From NCBI GenBank assembly GCA_035063765.1, contig JAPSFT010000013.1:1-64000 (forward strand): DNA of 64,000 nt, read 5' to 3'. Shown piece by piece: positions 23,853-31,934 of this stretch (its first letter is position 1; every line of letters begins with the position of its first letter). Below the pieces are notes generated by a model. It was not told the origin of the DNA, did no database searches, and worked only from the letters and a program-made list of their open reading frames with translations. This DNA comes from Deltaproteobacteria bacterium. Its GTDB lineage: Bacteria; Myxococcota_A; UBA9160; PR03. The position numbers and the translations under genes are program-made.

Positions 23853-24937
23853 CGCGGCGCCGTTCCGGCGAGCGCGAGCGGTGCGTCGCTCGCGACGAGC
23901 GCACGCCCCGCGTCCTCGCGCGCCGCGTCGACACCGCCGTGGAGCAGGCTCAGGGCGCGCGCCTCGCGCATCCACTTCTCGATCGGGTAGTCCTGCACGA
24001 AGCCGTGCCCGCCGAGGATCTGGAGCGCGTTCGGGGTCACGAAGAGCGCCTGCTCGGCCGCCTCGACGAACGCCGCGGCACAGGCGCCGTCCGCGTCCTC
24101 CTCCGCGTCGAGCCGCAGCGCCGCGTCGTGCACGAGCAGCCGCGCGCCGTCGACCGCGCTGGCCATGTCGGCGATCAGGAAGGCGAGCGCCTGGTGGTGC
24201 GCGATCGGGCGGCCGAAGGCCACCCGCTGCAGCGCGTACGCGCGCGAGAGCTCGGCGGCGGCGCGCGCGACGCCGACCAGCAGCGCCGCCAGGTCGAGGC
24301 GCGCACGCGCGAGCGCGCGCCGCGCGCCGCGCGGGTGCACCCACCAGGCACGCACCGGCGCGCCGGCGAGCACGACCTCGGAGGCTCCGGCGGCGCGCAG
24401 ACCGGCGCCGCGCAGAGGCGCGAGGGGCAGGCCGTCCGCCTCGACCACGGCGGCGGCGTCGCGGTCGAGGAGGACCAGGAGATCGAGCCGGTCCGCGGGG
24501 ACCCAGGGCAGGCGCCCGTCGGCGCGGCCGCCGCGCAGTGTCACCCGGCCGTCACCGTTCCAGGCGAGCCAGGCCCGGGCGCCTGGCCGGCCGATGAGGG
24601 GCCCTGCGTGGGTCCGGAGCGCCGGCTCGCCCCCGAGCTCCGCGAGCGCGTGAACGGCCGGCCCCAGAGGATCCAGGGCGAGCGCGGCGCCCGGGTCGGC
24701 AGCGGCCAGCTCCTCGAGCACCACGGCGCGTCCCAGGGCTCCGAGGGCGGCGCCGCCGAGGCTCTCGGGCCACGCAGCCGCTGCCAGACCGATCTCGGCC
24801 GCTGCGGCCAGGTTCGGCGCGCCGACGGCGCGCGCCGCCTCGGACTCGCGTTCGCGCGGCCGCAGGCGCTCGGCCCCGAAGCGGCGCGCCGTCTCGCGGA
24901 GCAGCTCGAGGGCGGGGTCGAGATCGAAGTCGATCAT
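23849..24937 (-). CDS. Acyl-CoA dehydrogenase-like subunit lacking catalytic Glu
   Basis: A 362-residue protein of the acyl-CoA dehydrogenase fold. The N-terminus (MIDFDLDPALELLRETARRF), middle region (AYALQRVAFGRPIAHHQALAF) and LQILGGHGFVQDYPIEKWMR are typical. Where catalytic enzymes carry a Glu-Gly-Thr motif, this one reads LSLLHGGVDAARED, so the base is missing. The flavin-loop region is also weak. ATG 24937 has no Shine-Dalgarno sequence, but TACCAT lies 9 nt upstream (24952-24947), suggesting a leaderless mRNA. It is coupled (ATGA) to the intact dehydrogenase downstream, consistent with a heteromeric enzyme. Confidence 0.82.
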   Translation of the reverse strand: MIDFDLDPALELLRETARRFGAERLRPRERESEAARAVGAPNLAAAAEIGLAAAAWPESLGGAALGALGRAVVLEELAAADPGAALALDPLGPAVHALAELGGEPALRTHAGPLIGRPGARAWLAWNGDGRVTLRGGRADGRLPWVPADRLDLLVLLDRDAAAVVEADGLPLAPLRGAGLRAAGASEVVLAGAPVRAWWVHPRGARRALARARLDLAALLVGVARAAAELSRAYALQRVAFGRPIAHHQALAFLIADMASAVDGARLLVHDAALRLDAEEDADGACAAAFVEAAEQALFVTPNALQILGGHGFVQDYPIEKWMREARALSLLHGGVDAAREDAGRALVASDAPLALAGTAPR

Positions 24938-25112
24938 CGGGCGGTCATGGTAGGGGGCATCCGTAGGGCGGGAGAGGGGCCCGCGTCGCCTCCGGGATGA
25001 CGCCGGCATGGCGCCAGGGCCTTGTTGGCCGTCGGGCGAGCCGCGATCCTCCTCCCATGGCCCTCCCCCCCTCCGGCGCCTCGGGCGCCCGCTGCCGCGC
25101 GCGGAGCGCGTG

Positions 25113-25547
25113 ATGCGCGGCTTCGCCGCCCTGCTCACCGCCGCCGCGCTCTTCGGCGCCATCACCTGGTTCGCCCTCGAGAGCAACGAGGTGGCGGTGC
25201 TGCGCACGCGCACTCCGACCGGCGCGTTCGAGGAGACACGCGTCTGGGTCGCCGACGTGGACGGCGCCGCGCTCATCGAGGCGGCTACGCCCGAGCGGCC
25301 CTGGTACCAGAGCCTGCGCACCCACCCCGATGTCGAGCTGCTGCGCGACGGAGCGCCGCTTCGTTATCGCGCGCTTCCCGAGCCCGGCCCCGAAGGTCGC
25401 GAGCGGATCCGCACGCTGCTGCGCGCGAAGTACGGCTGGGCCGACTGGTGGGTGAGCCTGCTCCAGGACAGCTCGGACTCGGTGCTGATCCGGCTCGAGC
25501 CCCTCGATCGGGCGAGCGCCGCGCACCGCTACGCCACGGTCGAGTAG
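25113..25547 (+). CDS. Membrane-anchored small protein, split-barrel (nitroreductase-like) candidate
   Basis: A 144-residue protein with one N-terminal membrane segment (GFAALLTAAALFGAITWFAL). The rest reads VAVLRTRTPTGAFEETRVWVAD, ALIEAATPERPWYQSLR, THPDVELLRDG and LLRAKYGWADWWV. This order resembles the F420/FMN split beta-barrel family, in which a TxGRxSGxxRxTxVWxxxxDG pattern binds the cofactor, but it is diverged. The ATG at 25113 follows GGAG by 6 nt. It is a lone rightward gene between leftward operons, convergent with the hotdog gene at a 15-nt gap. Function is not assigned. Confidence 0.65.
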   Translation: MRGFAALLTAAALFGAITWFALESNEVAVLRTRTPTGAFEETRVWVADVDGAALIEAATPERPWYQSLRTHPDVELLRDGAPLRYRALPEPGPEGRERIRTLLRAKYGWADWWVSLLQDSSDSVLIRLEPLDRASAAHRYATVE

Positions 25548-25562
25548 GCCGCTGCACGCTCC

Positions 25563-26420
25563 TCAGGCCAGGATCCGGTAGAGCACCGTTCCGCGCGCGC
25601 ACACGCGGCGCGATCGCTCGCCACACACCTCCACGTCGCACGAGAAGGCGCTCCCGTCGCGGTGGGTGCAGTCGCCGTGGGCGATCAGCGTCTCGGCCGG
25701 CGGCGGCGACAGGAACCGGGCCTGGAGCGCCGGGGTCGACGCCTTGTACGGGCCCGGCCCCGTCACCGCCCACGCCGCCATCGCTCCCGTCGTGTCGAGC
25801 AGCGCGAGGACGGCGCCCTCGGCGAAGCCTGCGCCACCGCCGCCGTCGGTGTGCTCGGGACGGAAGGGCAGCACGATCCGCGAGCGGCCGCCGGCCATGT
25901 GCTCGACGCGGATCCCGAGCCGGGCCAGGAAGGGGATCCTCTCGATGTGGGGGCCGAGCGGGCCGGGGTCGGCGGCCCCGTCGTCGCCGCTGGCGGCCGG
26001 CAGCGCGGCGGCCGGCGCGCCGAAGCGGCCGCGGGCCGCGACGAGCCCCTGGGCGATCGGGCGCCCGTCGGCGCCGCGCACCGCGACGTCGACGAAGACC
26101 AGCTCCTTGCCCTCGCGCAGGCGCGCGGCCTCGACCGCGACCGCCTCTTCGCGGGCGGCGGCCAGGTAGGCGACCTCGAGACCCCAGGTGTGGAAGGGCG
26201 CCGCCTCGGGGCCCAGCGTGGCGCGCGCGACCGCCTGTCCGGCCAGGGCCACCAGCGAGGCGGCGACACCGCCGTGGAGCACGCCGCCGGGGTTCGTGTT
26301 GGCAGCCGCGAAGGGAAGCCGCAGGCGCACGCGGCCCGGTGTCACCACGAGAGGTTCGACCCCGAGCGCGTGCGCATACGCAGAGCCCTCGAGCCAGTGG
26401 CGGGCGTCCGCTTCGCTCAT
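25563..26420 (-). CDS. Double-hotdog thioesterase-like protein
   Basis: A 285-residue protein made of two PaaI/YdiI-type hotdog domains. The first has PGGVLHGGVAASLVALAGQAV at about residues 47-67. The second has FAEGAVLALLDTTGAMAAW at about residues 203-221. In this family the Asn/Gly-HGG or Glu/Asp near the central helix activates water for acyl-CoA hydrolysis. The first HGG motif is intact and the second is divergent. The ATG at 26420 overlaps the alcohol dehydrogenase stop as ATGA. Its place after a dehydrogenase and a thiolase suggests CoA release in the same pathway. Substrate range is unknown. Confidence 0.8.
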   Translation of the reverse strand: MSEADARHWLEGSAYAHALGVEPLVVTPGRVRLRLPFAAANTNPGGVLHGGVAASLVALAGQAVARATLGPEAAPFHTWGLEVAYLAAAREEAVAVEAARLREGKELVFVDVAVRGADGRPIAQGLVAARGRFGAPAAALPAASGDDGAADPGPLGPHIERIPFLARLGIRVEHMAGGRSRIVLPFRPEHTDGGGGAGFAEGAVLALLDTTGAMAAWAVTGPGPYKASTPALQARFLSPPPAETLIAHGDCTHRDGSAFSCDVEVCGERSRRVCARGTVLYRILA

Positions 26421-27514
26421 CGCCGATCCCCTCCGGCGTCCGGCAGGAGACAACAGTGCACGGCCTGTTCGCCCGGCACCTCGCCGGCGAGGGTGCGCAG
26501 CGCGCGCTCGGCATCGCGCAGCGCGAAGCGGTGGGTCTGGAGGCGCTCGAGCGGGAGCCGGCGCGACTCGATCAGCCGGATCGCCTGCTCGTAGGAGCTC
26601 CAGGTGACCCCGATCGCCCCGCGCAGCGTGATCTCCTTCAGCACCACCTTGTCGGAGACGAAGTCGGGTACCGCCTTCATGCCCTTGACACCCGCCAGCA
26701 CCACCGTGCCGCCCGGCGCGCAGCAGTCGATCGCGTCGCGCACCGGCTCGACCGCGAAGGCCGTCACCTCGACGACCACGTCCGCGCCGCGCCCGCCGGT
26801 GAGCTCGCGCACGCGTGCGACCAGGTCCTCGCGCTCGACGTCGATCGTGTGGTCGGCGCCGAGCTCGCGGGCCAGCGCGAGCTTGTGGGCGTCGCGCGAG
26901 AGGCCGGTCACCAGGATCGTCCCGGCGCCGGCCTCGCGGCAGGCGATCACCGACGCGAGGCCGCGCTGGCCGGGCCCCAGGACGAGGACGGTGTCGCCGG
27001 GCCGGGTGCGCGGGAGCTCGACCGCCCAGCGGAAGCCGGCGCCGAGCGGGTTGAAGAGCACCGCGAGTTCGGGCGGCAGCGTCGGGTCCACCTTGTGCAC
27101 GATCGCGTTCGGCGGCAGGTACAGGTATTCGGCGTACGCGCCCCACAGCCCGGGCGCGACCGAGAGCGGCACGTAGGAGTAGATCCGGCGCTGCGGGCAC
27201 AGGTGGTAGGCGCCGCCGCGACAGCGGGCGCAGGCGCCGCAGGGGAGCATGGTCTCGACCGCGACGCGGTCGCCCTCGGCGACGCCCCAGCGGCGCGCCG
27301 CGCGCTCCCCGATCGCCGCGATCCGCCCGAGCGGCTCGTGCCCCGGCACGAGCGGGAGCGGCACCTTCAGGACCCCCTGGAACTGCTCGACGTCGCTTCC
27401 GCAGATGCCGCACGCCTCGATCCGCAGCAGCGCATCGTCGGCACCCACCGCCGGCAGCGGCAGCTCCCGCGCCTCGATCCGCTCCACCCCCACCTGCACC
27501 ATCGCCAGCGCCAT
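26417..27514 (-). CDS. Zinc-dependent medium-chain alcohol dehydrogenase
   Basis: A 365-residue MDR-superfamily enzyme. Catalytic-zinc ligands appear as ACGICGSD (Cys35) and GHEP (His59-Glu60). The structural-zinc lobe is PCGACARCRGGAYHLC, and the NAD(P)-binding motif is VLVLGPGQRGLASV. It would oxidise an alcohol or polyol, or reduce the aldehyde. The ATG at 27514 is separated from the upstream thiolase-like gene by the palindromic repeat at 27534-27624, so readthrough would transcribe the repeat. It is coupled to the downstream hotdog gene. The substrate is not visible. Confidence 0.86.
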   Translation of the reverse strand: MALAMVQVGVERIEARELPLPAVGADDALLRIEACGICGSDVEQFQGVLKVPLPLVPGHEPLGRIAAIGERAARRWGVAEGDRVAVETMLPCGACARCRGGAYHLCPQRRIYSYVPLSVAPGLWGAYAEYLYLPPNAIVHKVDPTLPPELAVLFNPLGAGFRWAVELPRTRPGDTVLVLGPGQRGLASVIACREAGAGTILVTGLSRDAHKLALARELGADHTIDVEREDLVARVRELTGGRGADVVVEVTAFAVEPVRDAIDCCAPGGTVVLAGVKGMKAVPDFVSDKVVLKEITLRGAIGVTWSSYEQAIRLIESRRLPLERLQTHRFALRDAERALRTLAGEVPGEQAVHCCLLPDAGGDRR

Positions 27515-27533
27515 CTCGATGCCTCGCTGTGTG

Positions 27534-27624
27534 GCGGGGACAGTCCCGGCGATCCGGCGATTCTGGACCCCTCCGCTGCCCTCGCCGTCCGAGAGAATCG
27601 CCGGATCGCCGGGACTGTCCCCGC
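27534..27624. repeat. Palindromic repeat element with 31-nt perfect inverted arms
   Basis: The arms 27534-27564 and 27594-27624 are perfect reverse complements, around a 29-nt spacer. Each arm contains GGGGACAGTCCCGGCGATCC (20 of the 31 nt) followed by GGCGATTCT. The same arm occurs at 1416-1443 and in variant form at 34517-34632. It fills the gap between the thiolase-like stop (27626) and the alcohol dehydrogenase start (27514). In RNA it would fold into a long hairpin and could terminate or stabilise transcripts. No transposase is nearby, so a REP/MITE-like nature is inferred. Confidence 0.85.
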
Positions 27625-27625
27625 T

Positions 27626-29137
27626 TCAATCCGGCTCGAAGAGCTGGAGGGGCTGGCCGGGGCGGAGGCGCCCCGGGGTTCCGATCGGGTCGCGGGCTGC
27701 CAGCGCCTCGAGCAGGGTACGGTCCGGCGGGGTGTTGGCGACTGCGCGGCGGCCGTCGGCGAGCCTGGCCAGGACGATCCCGCGCACGGGCGCACCCTCG
27801 CGGTCGAAGAGGACCGTGTAGGTCTCGACGCTGCCCTCGGCCGCCTCCTCCGCGAGCTCGACCGGCAGCGAGGTCGAGGGCGCGACGGCGATCGAGCCGA
27901 TCGCGGGCGCGGCGTCCGGCCGCGGCGCCGCGCCGAGGACGACCGCCGAGTGCTTCGAGAGGTACCAGCCGACGCCGGTGACGAGAGCGTGCGTGCCGGG
28001 CGCCGCGCGCAGCCGCCCGGCGGCGCGCGCGAGGGCGTGCAGCGTGTAGGCGTTGCCCGGCCCGCCTGCGTAGGGGAGCCCGCCCGTCAGCGTCACGGGG
28101 CGCGGATCGTCGTCGGCGATGCCGAGGGCGTCGCGCGCGAGCTGCACGGCGCTCGGGAAGCACGAGTAGAGGTCGAGGTGCTCGACCTCGCCGATCGTGA
28201 GGCCCGCCTCGGCGAGCGCGGCAGCGCCGACGCGCGCCACCCCGGGCGAGCGCGAGAGGTCGGGACGCAGGGCGACGGGCCACGGCTCCTCCTTCGCGTC
28301 GCCACCTCCCCACCAGTGGACGAGCCGCTCCTCTGGCACCCCGAGCGCACGCGCCCGCGCGCGCGAGCACAGGATCAGCGCGGCTCCCTGGTCCACCTCG
28401 AGCACCGCGTTCATGTACTTCGTGTACGGGAAGGCCACCATCCGGTTCGCGGTCGCAGGCGTCGCGATCTCGCCGGCGCTGCGCCGCACCGGGAACCAGG
28501 CATGGGGATTCGCGGCCGCCACCTCGGTCATCGGCGCGAGCAGCGCGCCGAGCCGCCGGCGGTGCTCGTCGAGGCTCCAGCCGCGGCGCGCCCGCCAGGC
28601 GTTCTCGAAGAGGGGATAGACGCTCGACGGCGCCACCATGCCGTGTCGCTGCTCGACCTCGAGCACCGGCGAGGCGTCGTCGCCGGCCGCCTCGGAGCGC
28701 CCGTCCCCGCCGGTCGGCCAGGCGAGCCGGACCCCGCGCCTGCGCGCCTGCAGCACGGAGAAGAACACGTCGCAGCCCGCCACCAGCACGGCCTCGCAGC
28801 GCCCGCCGGCGATCTCGCGCGCGAAGCGGTTCACGAGCATCGTGGGCGTGTTGCCGCCGATCGGGGTGGCGACGCGGCGCGCCGGGGCGATTCCGAGCGC
28901 CTCGACCAGCAGGCCCGCGGCGTCCCGCATGCGCCAGGCCGTGACGCTCGGGACGGCCACGGTGTCGAGCGCCTCGAGCAGGGCCTTGCCGGCGCCGGCG
29001 TCGTCGGCGGCGCGCCGTGCCACCGCGGCCAGGATCTCGACGGGGCCGGCCGCCGCGGCCGGGTCGTCGCGCCGCTCGCTCCACTGCGCGGCGCCGACGA
29101 GGACCGGATCGCGATCCCGCCCCTCGTTCAACGCCAC
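27626..29137 (-). CDS. Thiolase-like protein (acetyl-CoA acetyltransferase family) without the N-terminal Cys
   Basis: A 503-residue thiolase-fold protein with a C-terminal OB-fold-like tail (GSVETYTVLFDREGAPVRGI). In catalytic thiolases the first domain has a nucleophilic Cys in a CASG-type motif. Here the equivalent stretch reads ATPIGGNTPTMLVNRFA with no Cys. Later thiolase segments are present (LDLYSCFPSAVQLARDALG, TLTGGLPYAGGPGNAYTLHA). The GTG at 29137 overlaps the last ten bases of the Nudix gene. Its partners (alcohol dehydrogenase, hotdog protein) suggest an acyl-CoA route. It could be a degradative thiolase using another residue or a non-catalytic relative. Confidence 0.78.
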   Translation of the reverse strand: MALNEGRDRDPVLVGAAQWSERRDDPAAAAGPVEILAAVARRAADDAGAGKALLEALDTVAVPSVTAWRMRDAAGLLVEALGIAPARRVATPIGGNTPTMLVNRFAREIAGGRCEAVLVAGCDVFFSVLQARRRGVRLAWPTGGDGRSEAAGDDASPVLEVEQRHGMVAPSSVYPLFENAWRARRGWSLDEHRRRLGALLAPMTEVAAANPHAWFPVRRSAGEIATPATANRMVAFPYTKYMNAVLEVDQGAALILCSRARARALGVPEERLVHWWGGGDAKEEPWPVALRPDLSRSPGVARVGAAALAEAGLTIGEVEHLDLYSCFPSAVQLARDALGIADDDPRPVTLTGGLPYAGGPGNAYTLHALARAAGRLRAAPGTHALVTGVGWYLSKHSAVVLGAAPRPDAAPAIGSIAVAPSTSLPVELAEEAAEGSVETYTVLFDREGAPVRGIVLARLADGRRAVANTPPDRTLLEALAARDPIGTPGRLRPGQPLQLFEPD

Positions 29138-29760
29138 GCGAACACCGGCTGTTCGAAGTGGGCGACGCGGGTCGGCTCGCCGCGGATCACCACCTCGCGG
29201 AGCTGGTAGACGATCGCCGCCGTCGGCGCGTGGACGTCGGCGACCGGGAGCGGGATCGAGAGCACCGGCCGGTCGCTCTCCGGGATGCGGCGCAGGCGCG
29301 GCACCTCGGGCCGCAGGAGCGCGGCGAGCGGGATGCGGTGCACCTCGGCAACCTCGCGCGGATCGGCGCGCAGCTCCGGCTCGTCGCCGCCCCAGACGAC
29401 GACCGGCGTGATCACGTAGCCGGAGCGGGTCGGGTAGTCGTCGAGGAGGCCCAGGACGGCGGAGTCCGGGAGGTCGAGGCCCACCTCCTCGGCGAGCTCG
29501 CGCAGCGCCGCACCCTGCGCGCTCTCGCCCGGGTCGACGCGCCCGCCCGGCAGCGCCCACTGCCCCGCGTGGCGCGCGAGACGGTTCGCGCGCCGGGTCA
29601 GCACCCAGCAGGGCCGCCCCTCCGCGTCCGGCACCAGCGTCAGCGCGACGGCCGCGGCGCGCCGCCCGTCGAGGGCGGCGGGCACGCGTTCGAAGGCGCG
29701 CAGGCGCGCGGCCGCCGTCGCGCGCAGCGCCTCGCCGAAGCCGCCGGGTTCGAGGTCCAT
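29128..29760 (-). CDS. Nudix hydrolase
   Basis: A 210-residue Nudix-fold pyrophosphohydrolase. The Nudix box is complete at about residues 72-94: GGRVDPGES, then REL, then AEEVGL, with the metal-binding glutamates in place. Length and the preceding RANRLARHAGQWALPGG resemble CoA/NADH-type Nudix enzymes, so CoA or a nucleotide sugar is a plausible substrate. The ATG at 29760 lacks a Shine-Dalgarno sequence, but TATGAT ends 9 nt before it, suggesting a leaderless mRNA. The frame extending to 30039 overlaps the divergent hydrolase and is rejected. Confidence 0.86.
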   Translation of the reverse strand: MDLEPGGFGEALRATAAARLRAFERVPAALDGRRAAAVALTLVPDAEGRPCWVLTRRANRLARHAGQWALPGGRVDPGESAQGAALRELAEEVGLDLPDSAVLGLLDDYPTRSGYVITPVVVWGGDEPELRADPREVAEVHRIPLAALLRPEVPRLRRIPESDRPVLSIPLPVADVHAPTAAIVYQLREVVIRGEPTRVAHFEQPVFAWR

Positions 29761-29769
29761 GGCGGGCGG

Positions 29770-29775
29770 ATCATA
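29770..29775 (-). promoter_or_regulatory. -10 box for leaderless Nudix transcript
   Basis: TATGAT reads on the minus strand and ends 9 nt before the Nudix ATG. With normal -10 to +1 spacing the transcript would begin at or within a few bases of the ATG. The intervening bases CCGCCCGCC contain no Shine-Dalgarno sequence. No clear -35 element is seen. Similar boxes precede several other genes in the window. Confidence 0.45.
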
Positions 29776-29833
29776 GCCCCGCCCTCGGTTACCCTCGCCG
29801 GAGCGAGGCGGCGCCGCTCGCGGGAGAGGGTCG

Positions 29834-30796
29834 ATGCAGGGCAGCCAACCCGCGCGCAGCCGCACCGCCGCGACGAGCGGCCCCGTGGCGCGCCGGCTCG
29901 AGCTGCCCGGGCGGGGCGTCACCATCGCGCTCCTCGACTGGCAGGACGAGGCCGCCGCCGCGGACGCGCCGCTCGTCCTGATGCACCACGCGAACGGCTT
30001 CTGCGCGGGAACCCTCGCCCTCGTGGCGCAGGCCCTCACGCCCGCCTTTCGCGTGATCGGGATGGACGCGCGCGGCCACGGCGGCTCGAGCCGGCCCGTA
30101 GGCGCCGGCGCCTACGGCTGGGACGAGTTCGCCCTCGACGCGCTGGCCGTCGCCGAGGCGCTCGCACCCGCCCACGGCGGGCGCATCGCGGTCGGGCTCG
30201 GGCACTCCTTCGGCGGCACCGCGATGCTCGGCGCCGCCGCGCGCCGCCCCGCGCTCTTCGAGCGGCTCGTGCTGGTCGACCCGGTGCTCCCCACGCCCGA
30301 GTGGGCCAGCGCCGACCCCGAACGCGGCCAGCGCGGTGCGCGCCTCGTGGAAGGTGCCCGTCGACGCCGATCGGTGTGGGCGAGCCGCGCCGAGGCACGC
30401 GCCCACTTCGCGGGCCGCTCGCTCTTCCGCCGCTGGCAGCCGGCCGCCCTCGACGCCTACGTCGAGCACGGGCTTCGCGAGCGCGCGGACGGGCAGGTCG
30501 AGCTCGCCTGTCCGGGCGCGGTCGAGGCCACGATCTTCGCCGCCGCCGCCCTGGGCCTCGACGTCGTCGACCTCGCGCGGCGCGCCGCGCCCGTGCCCGC
30601 GACCGTGCTCTGGGCGCGCCACGGCGACTTCCCGCGCGCCGTCTTCGAGCGCGTCTTCGCCGCCATGCCCGGCGCCCGCCTCGTGGACGCCGAGGCCGGC
30701 CACCTGATCCCGATGGAACGGCCGGAGCTGGTGGTGCGCGAGGTCGCCGCCGCCGCTTCCGCCCGCGCCGAGAGGAGCTCCCCGTGCGCACCATGA
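29834..30796 (+). CDS. Alpha/beta hydrolase
   Basis: A 320-residue soluble alpha/beta-hydrolase. The oxyanion strand VLMHHANGFCAGT, GMDARGHGGSS, the nucleophile elbow VGLGHSFGGTAML (Ser near residue 128) and the late AGHLIPMERPE with the catalytic His are all present, so the triad appears intact. It lacks a signal peptide. The ATG at 29834 has GGGAGAGGG upstream. The downstream acidic ORF overlaps its end by 13 nt, so they share a message. The substrate is unknown; esterases, epoxide hydrolases and C-C hydrolases all share this layout. Confidence 0.85.
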   Translation: MQGSQPARSRTAATSGPVARRLELPGRGVTIALLDWQDEAAAADAPLVLMHHANGFCAGTLALVAQALTPAFRVIGMDARGHGGSSRPVGAGAYGWDEFALDALAVAEALAPAHGGRIAVGLGHSFGGTAMLGAAARRPALFERLVLVDPVLPTPEWASADPERGQRGARLVEGARRRRSVWASRAEARAHFAGRSLFRRWQPAALDAYVEHGLRERADGQVELACPGAVEATIFAAAALGLDVVDLARRAAPVPATVLWARHGDFPRAVFERVFAAMPGARLVDAEAGHLIPMERPELVVREVAAAASARAERSSPCAP

Positions 30797-31017
30797 CCCT
30801 CAGCGACGACGAGCTCGACCTGCTCTTCGAGGTGCTCGACACCGCCTGCGAAGCGGTCGCGTCCGACTTCGACCTGCTCGACGCCGAGGGCGCTGCGCCC
30901 CGGGAGGACGAGGAGGTCGAGCTCGACGAGGGGCAGGCGCAGGCGCTCGAGTGGCTCCAGCGCGTGATCGGGCTGCGCGAGCGGCTCGAGACGCAGTCGG
31001 TGCTCGGAGGCCGGTGA
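30784..31017 (+). CDS. Small acidic protein of unknown function
   Basis: A 77-residue, strongly acidic, probably helical protein (EDEEVELDEGQAQALEWLQ). I do not recognise a family. The GTG at 30784 is preferred because GAGGAG lies 6 nt upstream. An ATG at 30793 would be too far from that site. It starts 13 nt inside the end of the alpha/beta hydrolase gene in another frame, typical of coupled genes. Lack of Cys, membrane segments or a nucleic-acid motif leaves the role open; a small partner of the hydrolase is one possibility. Confidence 0.6.
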   Translation: MRTMTLSDDELDLLFEVLDTACEAVASDFDLLDAEGAAPREDEEVELDEGQAQALEWLQRVIGLRERLETQSVLGGR

Positions 31018-31110
31018 ACGGCGGCGGCCCGCCCGTCCGGGCGGGAAACCCGGACGCGCAGGGGCGCGCCTGCGGGCGTACCGGTGCCGATGGGTCCCGT
31101 GCGGCGGCTT

Positions 31111-31776
31111 TCAGCCTCGCGCGGGCCGCGGGCGGCGGCGCCGCAGCAGGTGTGCGAGCGCGCCGAGCGCCGCGGCCGCTCCGGCACCTCCCGGCTCCGG
31201 GACGACGCTCACGTCGTCCCAGCTCGCTTCGAAGACCTCCGGCGAGCCGGGATCGACGGTTACGACGACCCCCACGTAGAGGAGCACCGAGTCCGCCCCG
31301 GCGGGCACCTCTGGAGAGAACGGCCCGAGGCTCGTCCAGGTGTCGGGCGGCGGCGTGAAGACAGGAGCGTCGTAATTGCCCAGGATGGAGCCACCGCAGC
31401 CGGGCTCCTCCCACCACTGGAACGAGAGGAAGGCCGCCCCCGCGGCCGACTGCGTCGGGATCCGGAGCCGGGCGGACAGGTCGAGCTGGGTTCCTGGCAC
31501 GGTTTCGATGCACTGGGTGACACGCAGCGAGTTCGGGTTCTCTCCGAGCTTCTTGCGCAGGAGCAGTGACCACGAACCGGCGTCCCCGGTCGCGTCGGCA
31601 TCGACCCCGATGGTCGAGGTGTCGAAGATCTGGAGGTTCCATTCGGCGAGCGTCGGGTCGTCGAAGCCGCCGTCCGTCACCAGCTCGGCAGCTCGGGCTG
31701 TCGCCCCCACTGCGCACGCCAGCCACGCGCCGAGCCCGAGCGCGATCCATCGCCACCCCCGTGCAGATCCCCCCAT
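31111..31776 (-). CDS. Secreted protein with PEP-CTERM-like sorting signal
   Basis: A 221-residue protein with a signal peptide (about residues 1-29) and a mostly beta body (LVTDGGFDDPTLAEWNLQ near the mature start, a carbohydrate-binding-like opening). The C-terminus is VPEPGGAGAAAALGALAHLL followed by an Arg cluster. This matches the three-part PEP-CTERM signal (VPEP, hydrophobic segment, basic tail) cleaved by exosortase. No exosortase is in the window. The ATG at 31776 follows AAAGGGGG. A 13-bp tandem repeat lies just upstream (31814-31891). Role is unknown; an extracellular matrix or surface function is inferred from the tag. Confidence 0.75.
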   Translation of the reverse strand: MGGSARGWRWIALGLGAWLACAVGATARAAELVTDGGFDDPTLAEWNLQIFDTSTIGVDADATGDAGSWSLLLRKKLGENPNSLRVTQCIETVPGTQLDLSARLRIPTQSAAGAAFLSFQWWEEPGCGGSILGNYDAPVFTPPPDTWTSLGPFSPEVPAGADSVLLYVGVVVTVDPGSPEVFEASWDDVSVVPEPGGAGAAAALGALAHLLRRRRPRPARG

Positions 31777-31813
31777 TTACACCCCCTTTCCGGACAGTCT
31801 CCGGGCTCCCACC

Positions 31814-31891
31814 GGGAGTGTCAATCGGGATCGTGGACTGGGAGTGTCGATCAGGAGTGTCGATCGGGTGTGGGGATCGGGCGTGAGGACC
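31814..31891. repeat. Six-unit 13-bp tandem repeat
   Basis: The units start at 31814, 31827, 31840, 31853, 31866 and 31879. The best copies read GGGAGTGTCGATC and AGGAGTGTCGATC; the outer copies are degenerate. The array lies 38 nt upstream of the PEP-CTERM-like gene start and downstream of the deacylase-like lipoprotein stop, within a 158-nt gap. Iterons of this kind can be regulator sites or slippage products. The rest of the gap shows nothing else. Confidence 0.7.
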
Positions 31892-31934
31892 GGGTGCCTC
31901 GCCCGGCGCCCTCGACCGGAGGACTCCGATCGTT

